This document shows positions 63,261 through 64,000 of a DNA stretch of 64,000 nucleotides, piece by piece. Source of the DNA: Ignavibacteria bacterium (lineage in GTDB: Bacteria; Bacteroidota; Ignavibacteria; Ignavibacteriales; Melioribacteraceae); contig JAAYAN010000200.1 in assembly GCA_012719345.1 (NCBI GenBank), positions 1-64,000 on the forward strand, given 5' to 3'. The position numbers and the translations under genes were made by a program. The notes under the pieces were generated by a model that was not told the DNA's origin, searched no databases, and saw only the letters and a program-made list of their open reading frames with translations. Position 1 is the stretch's first letter. Every line of letters begins with the position of its first letter.

Positions 63261-64000
63261 GTGTTAACTGCAATTAATAAAAAAGTGGCAACTCAAAAAG
63301 TCGCAGAAAAAATTTCACCGATATTTAAATATTCGGATAGTTTTATTGTTGTAATCAATAATTCAGGAATAATAGAGTATTGCAATCCTGCCTTTTGCGT
63401 TTTTCTTGATTATATTTCTTATGATCTGTTGGGTAAGGATTTCTATTCAATTACTGCTTCTGAATCTGTTAAGAAACTTAATATAATATTAAAAAAAGAT
63501 ATTTTGCAAACACTTAAAGTCAAAGATATATCGATTAATTTAGCAGGTAACGATAAAAAAGTAAAAACAGCAACTTTTAATATTTCATCATTTAAGGATG
63601 ATGGATTTGAAGGAATTTTACTATGCGGACAAGAAACAGCTGATAATGGAAATAATAATCCGGAAAATATTAGTAAAATTTTGGAAATTCTTTCAAGTGC
63701 TCCTTTTGGGATTGTAATTCTTGATAATTTAGGAGAGTTAGTTGGTTTTAATAAGATTTTTACTGATATAACTGGTTATTCGATAAAGGATATTCCGAAA
63801 ACACGATCTTGGTTTGTAAAAGCCTTCCCAAATAAGAATTACCGAAGCAAAGTATTACTTGAATGGGAAAAATTCTGCAACGAGGATTTAACTTCCAGAG
63901 TAGTTGATATTGTTTGCAAAAACGGTAAAAAAAAGAAAATTGAATTCAGATTAAAGAAGATTGAAGAAAATTGGACAGCTGTTTTTTGTGCCGATTGTAC
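63261..64000 (+). CDS. PAS-domain sensor protein, 5' part only
   Basis: The open frame starts with GTG at 63261, the first start after an in-frame TAA at 63240, and continues past the window edge (246 codons visible). Two PAS domains are seen. The first (about 20-125) includes SDSFIVVINNSGIIEYCNPA. The second (about 140-246) includes LSSAPFGIVILDNLGELVGF and FTDITGYSIKDIPKT. By analogy with the other PAS proteins in the window it may be another histidine kinase, but no kinase domain is visible. No ribosome site is obvious before the GTG. Confidence 0.7.
   Translation, partial: MLTAINKKVATQKVAEKISPIFKYSDSFIVVINNSGIIEYCNPAFCVFLDYISYDLLGKDFYSITASESVKKLNIILKKDILQTLKVKDISINLAGNDKKVKTATFNISSFKDDGFEGILLCGQETADNGNNNPENISKILEILSSAPFGIVILDNLGELVGFNKIFTDITGYSIKDIPKTRSWFVKAFPNKNYRSKVLLEWEKFCNEDLTSRVVDIVCKNGKKKKIEFRLKKIEENWTAVFCADC

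Noticed and set aside
1-64000. CRISPR arrays, integrases and transposases
   Set aside because: No regularly spaced repeats and no integrase or transposase motif seen on either strand. The only direct repeat of note is the tRNA-linked 66-bp pair.

Overview
This window looks like chromosomal DNA from an AT-rich (roughly one-third GC by eye), Gram-negative member of the Ignavibacteria or a close relative in the Bacteroidota/Chlorobi group. The evidence is the type IX secretion (T9SS) sorting tails with the NYPNPFNPST signature, a TonB-dependent receptor with a carboxypeptidase-regulatory-like front domain, many PAS-domain sensor kinases, a pentahaem nitrite reductase (NrfHA), a CcmF-type haem lyase and Rex. 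This is inferred from gene content; no rRNA gene is present to confirm it.

Layout. 1-1.5 kb: gene-poor, with REP-like palindromes and a tRNA-Asp gene followed by a small GIY-YIG nuclease gene. The nuclease is bracketed by copies of the tRNA 3' half, and a decayed second unit lies beyond it. 1.6-9 kb: housekeeping genes (pfkA, rnhC, tRNA-Ser, cold-shock protein, yebC, a methyltransferase, a small STAS-like protein, uvrA). 9-14.9 kb: two tandem multi-PAS histidine kinases. 15-16.5 kb: a possible gene relic and purM. 16.6-22.6 kb: one long forward gene train, hrcA-grpE-dnaJ, then a ComEA-like DNA-binding protein, a pseudopilin-like membrane protein, a PilM-like protein, rsmD and coaD. 22.7-27.4 kb: a PpiD-type foldase, aroK-aroB and a VOC protein.

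27.4-31.2 kb: the nitrite ammonification locus nrfHA. It carries the truncated remains of a ferredoxin-like membrane protein just upstream, and an Rrf2-type regulator interrupted by one in-frame stop lies nearby. 31.3 kb: a queuosine-precursor transporter. 32.4-41.5 kb: a surface/secretion locus of unusual composition, with a TonB receptor, a secreted beta-helix-like protein with a T9SS tail, a degenerate parvulin-like protein, and a polytopic spermidine-synthase-like enzyme translationally coupled to it. 41.6-47.2 kb: MarR regulator, aquaporin, GH13 glycogen-debranching-type enzyme, and a DUF362 protein with membrane helices and a T9SS tail. 47.4-51.7 kb: a membrane sensor kinase with an extracytoplasmic Cache-like domain, and ettA. 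51.8-57.9 kb: two envelope proteins (DUF2279- and DUF1207-like), thioredoxin, an RsbW-like kinase, a Sel1-repeat protein, a SpoIIE-type phosphatase and Rex. 58-64 kb: ccmF, an outer-membrane barrel protein, sppA, and the start of another PAS protein cut off by the window end.

Several parts plausibly work together. NrfHA depends on c-type cytochrome assembly, for which CcmF is the visible component. Rex and the damaged Rrf2 protein are candidate redox or nitrosative-stress regulators. The RsbW-like kinase, SpoIIE phosphatase and STAS-like protein could be a partner-switching circuit. The most unusual items are the tRNA-Asp/GIY-YIG tandem units and the 32-41 kb secretion locus. No CRISPR array, integrase or transposase gene was seen.
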